Below are positions 8,211 to 16,104 of a stretch of DNA of 16,130 nt, piece after piece (the stretch's first letter is position 1; every line of letters starts with the position of its first letter). Under the pieces are notes generated by a model. The model did not search any database. It had not been told where the DNA came from and saw nothing but the letters and a program-made list of their open reading frames with translations. Source of the DNA: Dunaliella salina (taxonomy: Eukaryota; Chlorophyta; Chlorophyceae; Chlamydomonadales; Dunaliellaceae); contig MU069456.1 of assembly GCA_002284615.2 (NCBI GenBank), positions 687,814-703,943 of the forward strand. Reading direction: 5' to 3'. The translations under genes and the position numbers were made by a program.

Positions 8211-8553
8211 AATGTAATATTACCATTACAGTAATATTACATTAATATTACTTCAGTATTACAGTAATATTACCATTACAGTAATATTACAGTAATATTA
8301 CCATTACAGTAATATTACCATTACAGTAATATTACAGTAATATTACCATTCAGTATTACAGTAATATTACCATTACAGTAATATTACAGTAATATTACTT
8401 CAGTATTACAGTAATATATCCATTACAGTAATATTACAGTAATATTACCTGACCCTCGGTGTAATAACAATCTTGCAGAAGAGAAATGTAATATTACGTA
8501 CTAGTGTTACTTTAATGTAATATTACTGTAATATTCGGATTTTGAAAAAGTAA
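8211..8553. repeat. AT-rich satellite of the palindrome GTAATATTAC
   Basis: The 9-mer TAATATTAC occurs 16 times between 8215 and 8526. In 15 cases it is preceded by G, giving the perfect 10-bp palindrome GTAATATTAC. Copies are linked by 'attaca' or 'ttcagtattaca' spacers in an irregular higher order. Composition differs sharply from the flanking GC-richer DNA. No ORF crosses it. It lies in the intron before possible exon G. Confidence 0.95.
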
Positions 8554-8750
8554 TATCACATGTCGTACCCTTGTCATAACCGGAGCAAACACAACAGCCC
8601 TGGCGCCCGCCTTGCTGTGTCAGCAAATCCTGCGCCTGCCTGCACGAGCTTTACGACAACCAGGAAACAAAAAGCAAAGCCTGCGCAGGCCCGGGGCCGC
8701 GTGCATTCAGGAGTACACACACACCAGTTGACCTACGACAAAACGAGCAC
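8554..8750. other. Intron stretch, nothing recognised
   Basis: The open plus-strand frame here is rich in Ser, Thr and Pro with no start context or splice support. I read it as chance. Confidence 0.4.
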
Positions 8751-9020
8751 AAAGAGTATGTGCTTGCCCTCGTCGAAGCCCTGCAAAAGCAGAGCCCTCC
8801 CCACTTCACCAGCACTTACCTTTGTCTCGTCTTCAGGTTCCTATGTTCTTACAAGGGCATATGGTCTTACCATCACCCCCCCCCCCCCTCTTTTTGCCCC
8901 ACCTGCTACTGCACCTGCAGAACTACACCAGCCGACCTAAGACAGACCAAGCACAAACAGTGTGTATGTTTGCCCTCATCAAAGCCCTGCAATAGCAGAG
9001 CCTTCCCTACTTAACCAAAA
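8720..9020. repeat. Two-copy ~206-bp repeat carrying an acceptor
   Basis: 8723-8815 and 8929-9018 share 'gacctaagacaaaacgagcacaaa', 'cagtgtgt/gtatgtgcttgccctc', 'aagccctgcaa' and 'agcagagcc'. On the minus strand both hold a strong CTCTGCTwTTGCAG acceptor followed by GGCTTyGAyGAGGGCAA. A weaker third partial copy begins near 9077. A run of about ten C residues lies between the copies at about 8877-8887. Confidence 0.75.
8751..8780 (-). CDS. Possible 10-codon micro-exon
   Basis: After the strong CTGCTTTTGCAG acceptor (8782-8781) the frame reads 'GFDEGKHILF' up to a possible TTT|GTGCTC donor (8750-8749). The first seven codons all end in G or C. Phase 0 at both ends makes it compatible with insertion between exons F and G. 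The donor is weak and an in-frame stop follows soon after. It may be only the decayed start of a larger exon. Confidence 0.27.
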
Positions 9021-9256
9021 AGAAAGATTGCGCAGCCCAAGTCTATCGCGTGCATAAAGAACAGTCACCTGTCCTGAAAGGCAGAGCCTCACAACACAGA
9101 CCAAGAGGAAGAGGTGACGCAGAGGTCTACACCAGCACTTCACCAACACTCACCTCTCAATGCACGTACATATGTGATGCATGCGCATTCCACATGTATA
9201 AATGCGTAGCTTTCTCGCAAACCCACATATGACACATCCCTGCAACCAACACTCAC
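8781..9256. other. Intron stretch after exon F
   Basis: Apart from the repeat copy at 8929-9018 and a partial copy near 9077, no exon is supported on either strand. Confidence 0.45.
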
Positions 9257-9811
9257 ATGCTGCCGGCCCTGCAGGCGTGGCATTGCGGGCACGGCGCTCG
9301 ACACATCCTCCAACGAGCCCTGGCCCCCTCCGCTGCTTGCATCCCCTGCACTCCCGCCCATTTCCGCGCCAGGTTCAGCCCCATTACCTCCCTGACAACC
9401 CTCGTCACCTAGCCCAGCTGCCTGCTCTTCTTCGCCCCGCCCAGCTGCCTGCCCAGCAGGCCCCCCCTCCTTCCCACCGTCTCCGACTGCAGCCTCCTCT
9501 CCCTCTGACCCTACTGTGGTGTCCCCACTGCCAGCGGACGCGCCAGCCGCTTGCTCTTCACCCACCTCATCCATCTCACTGGCACCATCCCCGCCTGTGC
9601 CCTCCCCCTCCTCCTCCTCATCCTCCACTCCCCCTTCCTGCCCATGCGCCTCTGTCATCTCAGCATCCGCCCCCGCATCCCCACCCGAACCCTGACGCTC
9701 CTGTCCATCACCGACACCCTGACCCTCCACAGCAGTTTGCTCTGTGGACCCTTCCTCGGTCTCATTGCTTGGCTCTTGCTGGCCGTGCAGATCATGTGAC
9801 TTTTGCTGGTG

Positions 9812-9861
<50 letters not shown>

Positions 9862-10148
9862 CTGCTTCTTGTGCTGCTGCTGCTGCTGCTGCTGCAACTG
9901 CTGGTTCTCGTGCTGAGTCCTCCCCACCACCCTGTTCATCTGCTTCACCTGGAAAGGCAGGTGCTTGTTTCGCCTCCATGCCTTCCATAACTGGGGGGGC
10001 TAGAGAAGGCAAGGGTGAGGTCCTGTGGGCAGGTGGCTTGGCCACCAGCACCTGGGTGGTGCCCTTCTTGAGGTGAGCTGCGTTCCATGTGCCAGGGGTG
10101 GTGGCATCATCTCGACCCTTTGAGCCCCCAGCCCCCTCTCCTGCCTCG
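9257..10148 (-). CDS. Exon F, 297 codons, acidic Ala/Gly/Glu-rich low-complexity segment
   Basis: The acceptor is TTTGCTGCAG (10150-10149) and the donor CAGCAT|GTGAGT (9256-9255). Entry needs two bases, supplied by exon E; exit is phase 0. The product begins 'EAGEGAGGSKGRDDATTPG', has a short ordinary segment ('TQVLVAKPP'), then an Ala block encoded by GCA repeats. It continues through a long Glu/Gly/Ala/Asp-rich disordered tail and ends 'MPRLQGRQH'. Such acidic disordered regions are common in nuclear and chromatin-associated proteins, but nothing here proves that. The plus-strand poly-Leu/Pro ORF opposite is a shadow. Confidence 0.62.
9812..9896. repeat. Two coding trinucleotide runs (GCA on minus strand)
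   Basis: About sixteen CTG units at 9812-9861 and about eight at 9872-9895 on the plus strand are separated by an imperfect stretch. In exon F's frame they encode Ala runs of about 16 and 8. A different minus frame would read poly-Gln, but its ORF is short. Repeat number is likely polymorphic between strains. Confidence 0.9.
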
Positions 10149-10163
10149 CTGCAGCAAATGTGC

Positions 10164-10400
10164 AAAGAGTAACACACAATACACAGAAGGGTGACAACAC
10201 GCACAACAAGAATGATGCACACATCACGCACGCAAGGGTGACACAGACAATGCGCACAACAAGAATGACACACACATCACGCACAAAGGGTGACACAGAC
10301 AATGCGCACAACAAGAATGACACACACATCACGCACAAAGGGTGACACAGACAATGCACACAACAAGGGTGACACACACAACAAGAGAGTGACACACCCA
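10164..10400. repeat. 52-bp tandem array, about 4.5 copies
   Basis: 'gggtgacacagacaatgcgcacaacaagaatgac' starts at 10236, 10288 and 10340 with an exact 52-bp period. A more diverged unit lies to the left (from 10189), with shortened units to the right. The array begins about 15 bp upstream (transcription sense) of the exon F acceptor, within its intron. Confidence 0.93.
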
Positions 10401-10995
10401 GTACGCGCTCTGCCTGCTGTCTCACCGTGAGTTTAGCTGGTGGCAAGGCCGTGGCTGCCCCTTTTTCTGTGTGTTCTTGATGATTGAAATCAAGGTTGCA
10501 AGCACACCACCCCACACAAGACACACGCAAATCTTCCAGCGCAGTGCGCAGCGCACACTGCAGCATTGGGCTGAAGGACACAAAAGGGACTGCGTCACGC
10601 CCCCCGAAGCAGCCACCTGCCTTTGATGATAGCTTGTGATGAATGAGACTTGCGAGCACCGCCTTAAACAAAAAACACGCAAATCTCCCTTCTGCAGTGC
10701 GCAGCTCACGTTGCAGCATTGGGCTCACAACATCAAGGGAAATTGCGTCATGCCCTCCGCAGCAGCCACCTTGTGCAAGAACATGCCTTCAACGACAGGC
10801 CTTGAAGGTGAACACATCCTGCCTGGTCACCTTTCTCCTTTTGAAACAAAAATACTCTTGACCGCTTGCGTGAAAAGTCAGTCCAGACTCGAGGTGAGGT
10901 AACGATGCGGAGAAGTTGATCCCGACAGCATATGATCATGTGTAGCCAAGCAAGTACGAGACCCTTCACTGATATTTGACAAATACAACAAGAGG
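10401..10995. repeat. Intron with a 152-bp-spaced duplication
   Basis: Blocks 10523-10630 and 10675-10782 share 'acacgcaaatct', 'cagtgcgcagc', 'gcagcattgggct' and 'gcgtcaygcc...gcagccacc'. A short segment 10466-10426 is bounded by ACACAG and GGTGAG on the minus strand and could be a 41-nt exon. Exons E and F already join in phase without it, so I leave it uncalled. Nothing else is recognised. Confidence 0.6.
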
Positions 10996-11000
10996 CTCAC

Positions 11001-11404
11001 CTTGGCTGATCCTCTCCTTCCTCTCCCTCCTCTTCTTCCTCTCCTTCATCCGCATCCTGCGCAAAGTGATCACCGAGTGCTGCAACCAGACCCTTTCCTG
11101 CTGCTCCTCCCACCTCCATATCATCTTCTACCAGCCAACCGTCATCCTCATACTCCTCGTCTTCCTCTCCCTCCTCATCCTCTCCCTCCCCTTCCTCCTC
11201 CTCTTCCCCCTCCCCACCCTTGCTCTCATCTTCCTCACTGTCGGAATCCTCAGACCCCAGGTCCTCGCCCTCCCCCACGTCCGTGAGCTCCCTGGCCCGA
11301 TTCCTCGGAGCCTGCTCCCCTGGACCCGCACCAGCGCCGCCACCCGCTGCAGCTGCGCCCCTGCTGATGTCAACACCACAGAGATGACCACCACCAACAC
11401 CGCT

Positions 11405-11437
<33 letters not shown>

Positions 11438-11517
11438 GCCGCCGCTTTTTTTCTTCTTGCCTGCCTCTTGCAGCACCTCATTCACCTCATCAAGCTCAAC
11501 TTCTGCCAGCCGCGGGT
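11001..11517 (-). CDS. Exon E, acidic exon with poly-Gly, 171 codons plus edges
   Basis: The acceptor is TGCTCACAG (11519-11518) and the donor CCAAG|GTGAGC (11000-10999). Two bases at entry complete a codon with exon D (giving Asp); the exit of two bases is completed by exon F (giving Ser). It begins 'PRLAEVELDEVNEVLQEAGK', then four Lys, about 14 Gly from GGC repeats, an Ala/Gly linker, 'SEDSDSEEDES' (a plausible casein-kinase-2-type Ser/acid cluster), and a long Glu/Asp/Gly tract. Within the tract is 'EYEDDGWLVEDD', a hydrophobic island in acid resembling histone-chaperone-type motifs only in general style. The family is not recognised. Confidence 0.62.
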
Positions 11518-11850
11518 CTGTGAGCACATGAAGGATGCATTGCAGCATTGTAGCACCTCAGCACATGGGATGCATTGCAGCAATGCTGCACCTCATTCAC
11601 CTCATCGAGCTCCACTCCGGCCAGTTGCAGGTCTGTGAGCACATGATGGATGCATTGCAATGCGTGCATGGAAATGAGAAACAAGTCTGGGGCGTGGTAT
11701 CATGCAATCCATGGTTAAATTGTGGCAAGGAGCAGTGCAGCGTTGCAGCACCTCATTCACCTCATCGAGCTCCACTTCGGCTAGCCGCAGGTCTGTGAGC
11801 GCATGATGGATGCATTGCAATGCGTGCATGGAAACGACAACGATTCCCTT
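11465..11850. repeat. Three copies of the exon E acceptor region
   Basis: 'gcagcacctcattcacctcatc', 'agctccact', then 'gcaggtctgtgagc', 'atgatggatgcattgca' recurs at about 11472, 11588 and 11748. Each copy on the minus strand gives GCTCACAG followed by AC and codons for '(D)LRLAEVELDEVNEV'. Alternative acceptors are thus at 11519-11518, 11634-11633 and 11794-11793, all in the same phase. Only the leftmost continues into the long acidic frame. The inner copies also share GATGAG|GTGAAT as a possible donor. Confidence 0.9.
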
Positions 11851-12340
11851 TTGGCGAGGAACCAGGCATGGGCTGATGCTGGGGATGGAGAGCAGAACGT
11901 GATGAGTCACAAGGGAAAAACTAGAGAAGTGGTTGGGAGCAGCAAGGGGATGAATGCTGAGTTGGTGCACATGCGGACAGGGCAGACTGCAGTGAATGAT
12001 GGCAGCTTAGAGGGGCATGCAGTTGCTGTTGTATATGTGCTGAAGAGGATGGTGATGTACACGCAGGTGGCTGCTGAAGTTGTGTTAAGGATTCTGAGCA
12101 TACTTAGACTGCGCAAATCGCAGTATATTGTACCAGGGCTGCTCACATAATTGCGATTCTCTTGAGTGAGATCTTGCATCAAATAAGCCTGATGCATCTC
12201 GCTTTGGTCCTCACTTCTCCCTAGTCAATCACACCCCGTGCACATCCAAAAGCTTGAGTATCAAACAAAGCTGCCATGCCTGAGTCCTCTTTGAAGGCAT
12301 ACATGTAAAGAGAAACTGCTACCATGAACACCTTTTTCTC
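11851..12340. other. Intron stretch, nothing recognised
   Basis: No array and no codon-biased frame are seen on either strand. The plus ORF through 11803-12150 starts inside the repeat and lacks support. Confidence 0.4.
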
Positions 12341-12880
12341 AAACCATTGAAAGGAAAAGGCCGTGTCTTGGTCCTTTTGCAGACCCAGGAACAGAAGTTG
12401 CTGCACCTCAGCCCTCTTTGTGCAGCACCCATCTTTCTGACCCCTTACTTCAACACCCATCTTTGAAAACTCTTCCTGCGATACATCTTTCTGAGCTCTT
12501 ACTGCAACAACCATCTTTAAAACCCCTTCCTATGACACCCATTGTTCTGACCTCTTACTGCAACACACACCTTTCTAACCTCTTCCTGCAACACCCATCT
12601 GCCTAACCGCTTTCGGCACCACCCATCTTTCTAGCCTCTTCCTGCGGCACCCATCTTTCCAACCTTTTTCTGCAACGCCCATCTTGGACACACCTCTGGG
12701 TTGGCGCTACAGCTCCTCTGGCATTAGCCTATCCTCAGGACAGATGGGCAAAGCAACCTTTGACCATTGAAAGGGCAGGGCCATGCCCTAGTCCCTTTGA
12801 AGACTGTTGGACAGAAATTGCCTTGCCTCAGCCCTCTTCCCGCAACACCCATATTGAGCGCACCTCTGGGTCGGCACAAC
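12341..12880. repeat. Donor-side duplicates of exon D plus ~30-bp minisatellite
   Basis: 12341-12440 and 12757-12870 are related ('accattgaaag', 'ggcc', 'cctagtccctttgaagac', 'gcctcagccctctt'). 12683-12756 resembles 12859-12940, the 3' end and donor of exon D, but carries an in-frame stop. Between them, about 12420-12690 is a ~30-bp degenerate array of 'caacacccatctttctaacctcttcctg', about nine copies. Together they look like an exon end copied and then locally expanded. Confidence 0.75.
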
Positions 12881-12994
12881 AGCTCCTCCGGCAGCGGCTT
12901 GTCCTCAGGACAGATGGACAGAGCGGCGACCTGCAGCTTGAACTGGCGGTCCTGGATGTCGAAGACGGTGGTCTCCAGGTAGTTTCTGCAAAAC
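12864..12994 (-). CDS. Exon D, 43 codons plus edges
   Basis: The acceptor is GCCCCGCAG (12996-12995) and the donor CAGAG|GTGCGC (12863-12862). An inner AG nine bases downstream is also possible. The frame reads 'FCRNYLETTVFDIQDRQFKL', then 'QVAALSICPEDKPLPEELLC'. Thirty-six of 43 third positions are G or C. One base at entry completes a Leu codon with exon C, and one base at exit completes an Asp codon with exon E. It looks like a well-folded helical segment. I considered RRN3-type or other nucleolar proteins because acid follows, but the motifs do not match well enough to name. Confidence 0.66.
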
Positions 12995-13330
12995 CTGCGG
13001 GGCAGGAGCATTGGAGTAGGACACGCATTTCCAGGCTCGTCAATCAGCTTCTGGAGAGATCAATGGGAAACAACCAGAAGGGCAGGTGGGCAAAGCAGCA
13101 ATCTGCATCTTGAACTGGCGGTCTCAGGTGTCAAAGACGGAGGTCTCCAGGTAATTCCTGCAGGCCCTGTGCGGCACAAATAGTAATGTGACAACGGAGT
13201 TACAGTACATTACGGAGGCAGATACTGAGGCGACTTGAAATCCTTTGGACAGGAATCGCGTGGACGTCAAAGTCTGTGGTCTCCGGGTAGTTCCTGCAGA
13301 ATCTGTGGGGCACAAGCGCCGGGACGCATG
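12945..13330. repeat. Three copies of the exon D acceptor and 5' half, two decayed
   Basis: Besides the working copy, 13075-13180 and 13251-13322 repeat the acceptor (CCGCACAG or CCCCACAG), the inner CTGCAG and the 'RNYLET' codons. The middle copy has an in-frame TGA right after the Phe-Asp-Thr codons. The right copy changes Leu to Pro and diverges after Phe-Asp-Val. They act as pseudo-exons, or as cryptic acceptors at 13168-13167 and near 13313. Confidence 0.85.
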
Positions 13331-14145
13331 GGACAGACGTTTCCAGGGTTATGAGCCCGCTGGTGAGTGTGCATCTGTGGTGCTTAAGTGTTTGATTGGG
13401 AGCTACAAGACGTGCAGCTGTGGAGCCGTCAGGCTAGCAGTCAGTCGTTTCGATAGGAGGCCTCCTTTCTACTGTGACTTGAGGGGCAGCCGCAAAGACT
13501 AATAGTGTTGAAGGGCTACAAACTGAGGGCACGGCAAGACATGCCTCTCAAGCCCAGGATGCCTGACAAAAGGCTCAAAATGCATTTCAAGGGGACTGGC
13601 AAGAATGCTGGAACCTTGCTTGGCATGCTGCATGCTGCCTGGGTACCGATCACACATACCAGCAGCCTGCTCGGTACGGTGTTTTGCTTGCTAGGCGGAG
13701 TTGCTGTTTGCTGTTTTTTGTGCTTGCGGCCCAACCTACTTGCAAGTGCCCCACATGTGCGATTCTACATTTTCTTTTCAGGGTTGGCTCATTTGTGGGT
13801 TCGGGAGTTTGCAGTCGCATACATAGGCACGGAACATACAGGAAGCACGCCTGTGTGTGCATGCGCAAATCTAGAGAGCCATTTTGAGGAGGCAGGGTCT
13901 TGAGTGGGAGACACCAGTGGGGGTTCCCAAATACCACCCAAGCACACCCCTTCCCCCAGAAGGCCAGTAAAATTCAACCATGCCAAGAGGAAAGGGCCAT
14001 GAGTGGATTTTTGTTACATTGGTGCAGCTTGATAGCTTGGATGGGGATGTCCCTGGTGTAGAGGCAGTGCAAGCTATGCAAGCATGTGTATCAAGGAGTT
14101 GCACGCCAGGCTGAACTTTTGCAGGTGATTTTCTGGGAAGCATAC
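13331..14145. other. Intron between exons C and D, nothing recognised
   Basis: The open plus frame at 13505-13903 (132 codons, with a hydrophobic middle) has no codon bias, splice or start support. I treat it as chance. Confidence 0.4.
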
Positions 14146-14277
14146 AGCAGGTGATGCGGCAGCAGGATAACAGGATAGTCCTCAGCAAAGGAGGGTACGT
14201 TCGGCAGGATGCCGTTCCGGAGCGCCGTCTCCCAAAAGCATTCCAGCGCATGCCAAAAGGGAAGCTGTTGCTTCAGG
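14146..14277 (-). CDS. Exon C, 43 codons plus edges
   Basis: The acceptor is CACTTTCAG (14279-14278) and the donor CTGCT|GTATGC (14145-14144). The frame reads 'LKQQLPFWHALECFWETALR', then 'NGILPNVPSFAEDYPVILLP', aromatic and helical. One base at entry joins two from exon B (giving Asn). Two at exit join one from exon D, reading His-Leu-Leu-Phe across the junction. Third-position G/C is 30 of 43. GTATGC is the least certain boundary, but it is the only nearby one that keeps phase. Family unknown. Confidence 0.64.
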
Positions 14278-14758
14278 CTGAAAGTGTGAGGCGGAATTGG
14301 TGCAGGTTCGCAGGTACACACGGCAACAGCAGGTACCCTTACAAGCAGTGATGACCCGCCGGCTGGGTGTGGCCCTACAGCACTCAGCATTTGCTCGAGT
14401 ACACTCAGGACTCGGAGGAGCGGGTGCTGACTTAGGGTGGTTGTCGATCAGGACAGAAAGGGGGCACAAGCTAGAACAGCATGAGGATTGGTCCAGCTGG
14501 AAGGAGGATTGTTTAAGCGGCAAAGAGGGTGAAGGGGAAATTCCTGAAGGGGCGCAGTCCATTCAGTCCAGTGAGGATGATGGGCTTGAGTCTCATTTGC
14601 ATGGAAAGGTTGGAGGAGATCTCATAGACTTCAACCACTCTCAACCGGTGATTTTCACGCGCTCCAATGCCAATACCAGTATTCAAACCTTCAGGGAAAA
14701 CACGGATCACGAATGACCTAGCCCTTGTTGCTCAGCATCTTCATCGACCACAGCTCAC
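14278..14758. other. Intron between exons B and C, nothing recognised
   Basis: The plus frame at 14297-14716 is open but hydrophilic, without bias or splice context. No repeat array is visible. Confidence 0.4.
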
Positions 14759-14868
14759 TTGTTCTTGTCCCGCAGAAACGCCTCCACACCATCGCGGTGC
14801 GTGCGGACGAGTTCTTCCACCTCACCCAGCAGGCGTCCACGCCAATGGGAGAGCTCCTCCTTCCATGC
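14759..14868 (-). CDS. Exon B, 36 codons plus 2 nt
   Basis: The acceptor is GATGAGCGCAG (14870-14869) and the donor AACAA|GTGAGC (14758-14757). Without splicing the frame would stop at once (AAG TGA), which supports the donor. The product reads 'AWKEELSHWRGRLLGEVEEL', then 'VRTHRDGVEAFLRDKN', a strongly amphipathic, probably coiled or helical segment. Phase 0 entry matches exon A; two bases at exit match exon C. Third-position G/C is 26 of 36. Family unknown. Confidence 0.66.
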
Positions 14869-15029
14869 CTGCGCTCATCGAACAAACATTTCATAGCCAA
14901 GTACATGCATGACCAAATCTGTGCAGCACTCAATGCACGCATGAGGGCATACCCCTGCAAGTGCGATGATACAAGAGTGTGCCCTGTTGTGTGCTTGCAG
15001 TGCTGCACGCATTCCACTATCATTCCAAG

Positions 15030-15272
15030 CCTGGAGTGCCTGCATGCTGCTTCCGCTCCCATCCTGCCTCCTGTTTGATGGTCGTGCACAAGTGTCGGGT
15101 ATGGAGAGTACATGTGCCTGCATGCTACTTCCGCTCCCACCCTGCTTCCTGTTTGATGATCGTTTAAAAGTGTCAGGTATGGAGAGTACCTGTGCCTGCA
15201 TGTTACTTCTGCTCCCATCCTGCTCCCTGTTTGATGGTCATGCACAATTGTCAGGTACCCTGTTCCACTTGT
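15030..15272. repeat. 78-bp tandem array, three copies
   Basis: 'tgcctgcatgctrcttcygctcccatcctg' starts at 15037, 15115 and 15193, an exact 78-bp period (26 codons). It is followed by 'cctgtttgatggtc' and 'gtgtcaggtatggagagta'. One minus frame and one plus frame stay open across all copies, as expected for a stop-free unit of 3n length. It lies in the intron between exons A and B. I see no clear splice site to make it an exon. Confidence 0.92.
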
Positions 15273-15495
15273 TTGGACCACACTTCTAGTGCTCAGAGAC
15301 CTCTTGCTTGGGCCACCCTGCATGTGCTCCAGGGCCACTTGTTTAGACCAATAAAAGCATCCAAGATACCAAAACATGTGCTCTAGCGCATTTCTGCTGC
15401 CCCCCACAAGCCTCATTTTTTCCAGCAAGGAACACGATACAAGGAACGCTATCCAGGCCCATCTTTTTTGTCTTTCTGGACACAAAACCTTACCT
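15273..15495. other. Intron stretch, nothing recognised
   Basis: 'ccacttgtttggaccacacttctagtgctc' near 15268 and 'ccacttgtttagaccaataaaagcatcc' near 15335 form a loose two-copy repeat. No exon is supported. Confidence 0.45.
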
Positions 15496-15590
15496 GTTGC
15501 GGCTCACCAATTGCAGCGTGTATTCCTCCTTTACCTCTGTAGCGCCCCAGTAGCAACTCACCTGTAGCAGCGTGTATTCCTCCTCCTCAT
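15496..15590. repeat. Exon A donor region duplicated at ~55 bp
   Basis: 'gcagcgtgtattcctcc' occurs at about 15513 (intronic copy) and 15568 (exon A). On the minus strand both encode the exon end 'EEYTL' and lead to a donor: GTGAGT for the exon (15561-15560) and GTGAGC for the copy (15507-15506). A further GTAAGG follows near 15492. Confidence 0.8.
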
Positions 15591-15681
15591 CCCCCGCAGG
15601 CCCTGCAGCAGCAACCAGCTGCGCAATCACACCGCGCCCGACCGGCAGGCGTGCGGCGCGCCAGATGCTGGACGCCCTTGC
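15562..15681 (-). CDS. Exon A, 40 codons
   Basis: The acceptor is CCTCTGCAG (15683-15682) and the donor CTACAG|GTGAGT (15561-15560), a textbook junction. Phase is 0 at both ends. The product reads 'ARASSIWRAARLPVGRGVIA', then 'QLVAAAGPAGDEEEEYTLLQ'. About three quarters of third positions are G or C; the other two minus frames contain stops or poor composition. It joins exon B in phase. The upstream exon is unclear: candidate 16018-15953 does not match phase directly. Family unknown. Confidence 0.66.
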
Positions 15682-15782
15682 CTGCAGAGGATTGGAGTCA
15701 TGGAAAACAGAGCGAACAATTGAATGGCCTGCAGGAAATTGAGGGTGGAAGAATGAAGTGGCATGTACTGTCAGGGGTTGGA

Positions 15783-15893
15783 AATCAGGTGGCTGAGGAT
15801 AAGGGGTTGAGTTTTTTTCTTTCTATTTGGGGGTTTGGGGGGGGGGGGGAATCAGTGGTTGAAGACAAGGGGTTGAGGTTCCTCGTTCCTTTT
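15783..15893. repeat. Short direct duplication flanking a G13 run
   Basis: 'aatcaggtggctgaggataaggggttgag' at about 15783 and 'aatcagtggttgaagacaaggggttgag' at about 15850 are direct repeats about 67 bp apart. A run of 13 G lies at about 15837-15849. They lie in the intron upstream of exon A. Confidence 0.8.
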
Positions 15894-15952
15894 TCAGGGG
15901 TGCTCAGCGGAGCACAAGTGAAGATCAGATTAGATCAGGTTGAACAAAGCAC

Positions 15953-16018
15953 CGGTGCGGAACATCCTCAAGCATGAACTGGACGAGAGAGCAGACTGCA
16001 CCGTCCAAGTCCAGTTGC
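15953..16018 (-). CDS. Possible upstream exon, 21 codons plus edges
   Basis: The acceptor is CAACGCAG (16020-16019) and the candidate donor CACCG|GTGCTT (15952-15951). The frame reads 'QLDLDGAVCSLVQFMLEDVP', helical and plausible for a folded protein. Its exit phase (two bases) does not fit exon A's phase-0 entry. Either a small exon between them is missed, the donor differs, or this is a chance frame. Confidence 0.38.
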
Positions 16019-16104
16019 CTGCGTTGTGAGGAAGTTTCGCTATCGATTAGACGTTCAGGTTGGATCAAAAGGCCATAGGTTGGGAGTGAAGGGCCAAATA
16101 CACA

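Noticed and set aside
8211..8553. Integrated geminivirus or other CRESS-DNA virus origin
   Set aside because: Only the nonanucleotide is present, many times over. There is no flanking stem, iterons or Rep-like ORF. An AT-rich palindromic satellite explains it more simply; the likeness is kept as a finding only.
9655..9948. Minus-strand poly-Gln ORF
   Set aside because: It is an out-of-frame reading of the GCA runs inside exon F, with a short and poorly supported frame.
9202..9990. 262-codon plus-strand ORF rich in Pro, His and Leu
   Set aside because: It is the reverse reading of exon F; the Leu run is the complement of GCA repeats. The minus frame has clean splice sites and matching phase.
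10426..10466. 41-nt exon between exons E and F
   Set aside because: The sites look usable, but inserting it is not needed for phase and would shift the frame into exon F.
10976..11638. 220-codon plus-strand ORF with hydrophobic Leu/Ser runs resembling membrane segments
   Set aside because: It is a shadow of the acidic exon E: complements of GAG/GAA codons read as Leu, Ser and Phe.
12864..12994. Naming the protein as an RRN3/TIF-IA-type or other nucleolar factor
   Set aside because: There is only a vague likeness of a helical segment followed by acid. No diagnostic motif could be aligned.
13505..13903. 132-codon plus-strand ORF with a possible membrane segment
   Set aside because: It has no codon bias, start context or splice sites and lies in an intron. 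Chance is likely.
14718..15485. 255-codon minus ORF covering exon B and the 78-bp array
   Set aside because: At exon B it is in the wrong frame relative to the biased, splice-bounded reading. The rest is a stop-free repeat.
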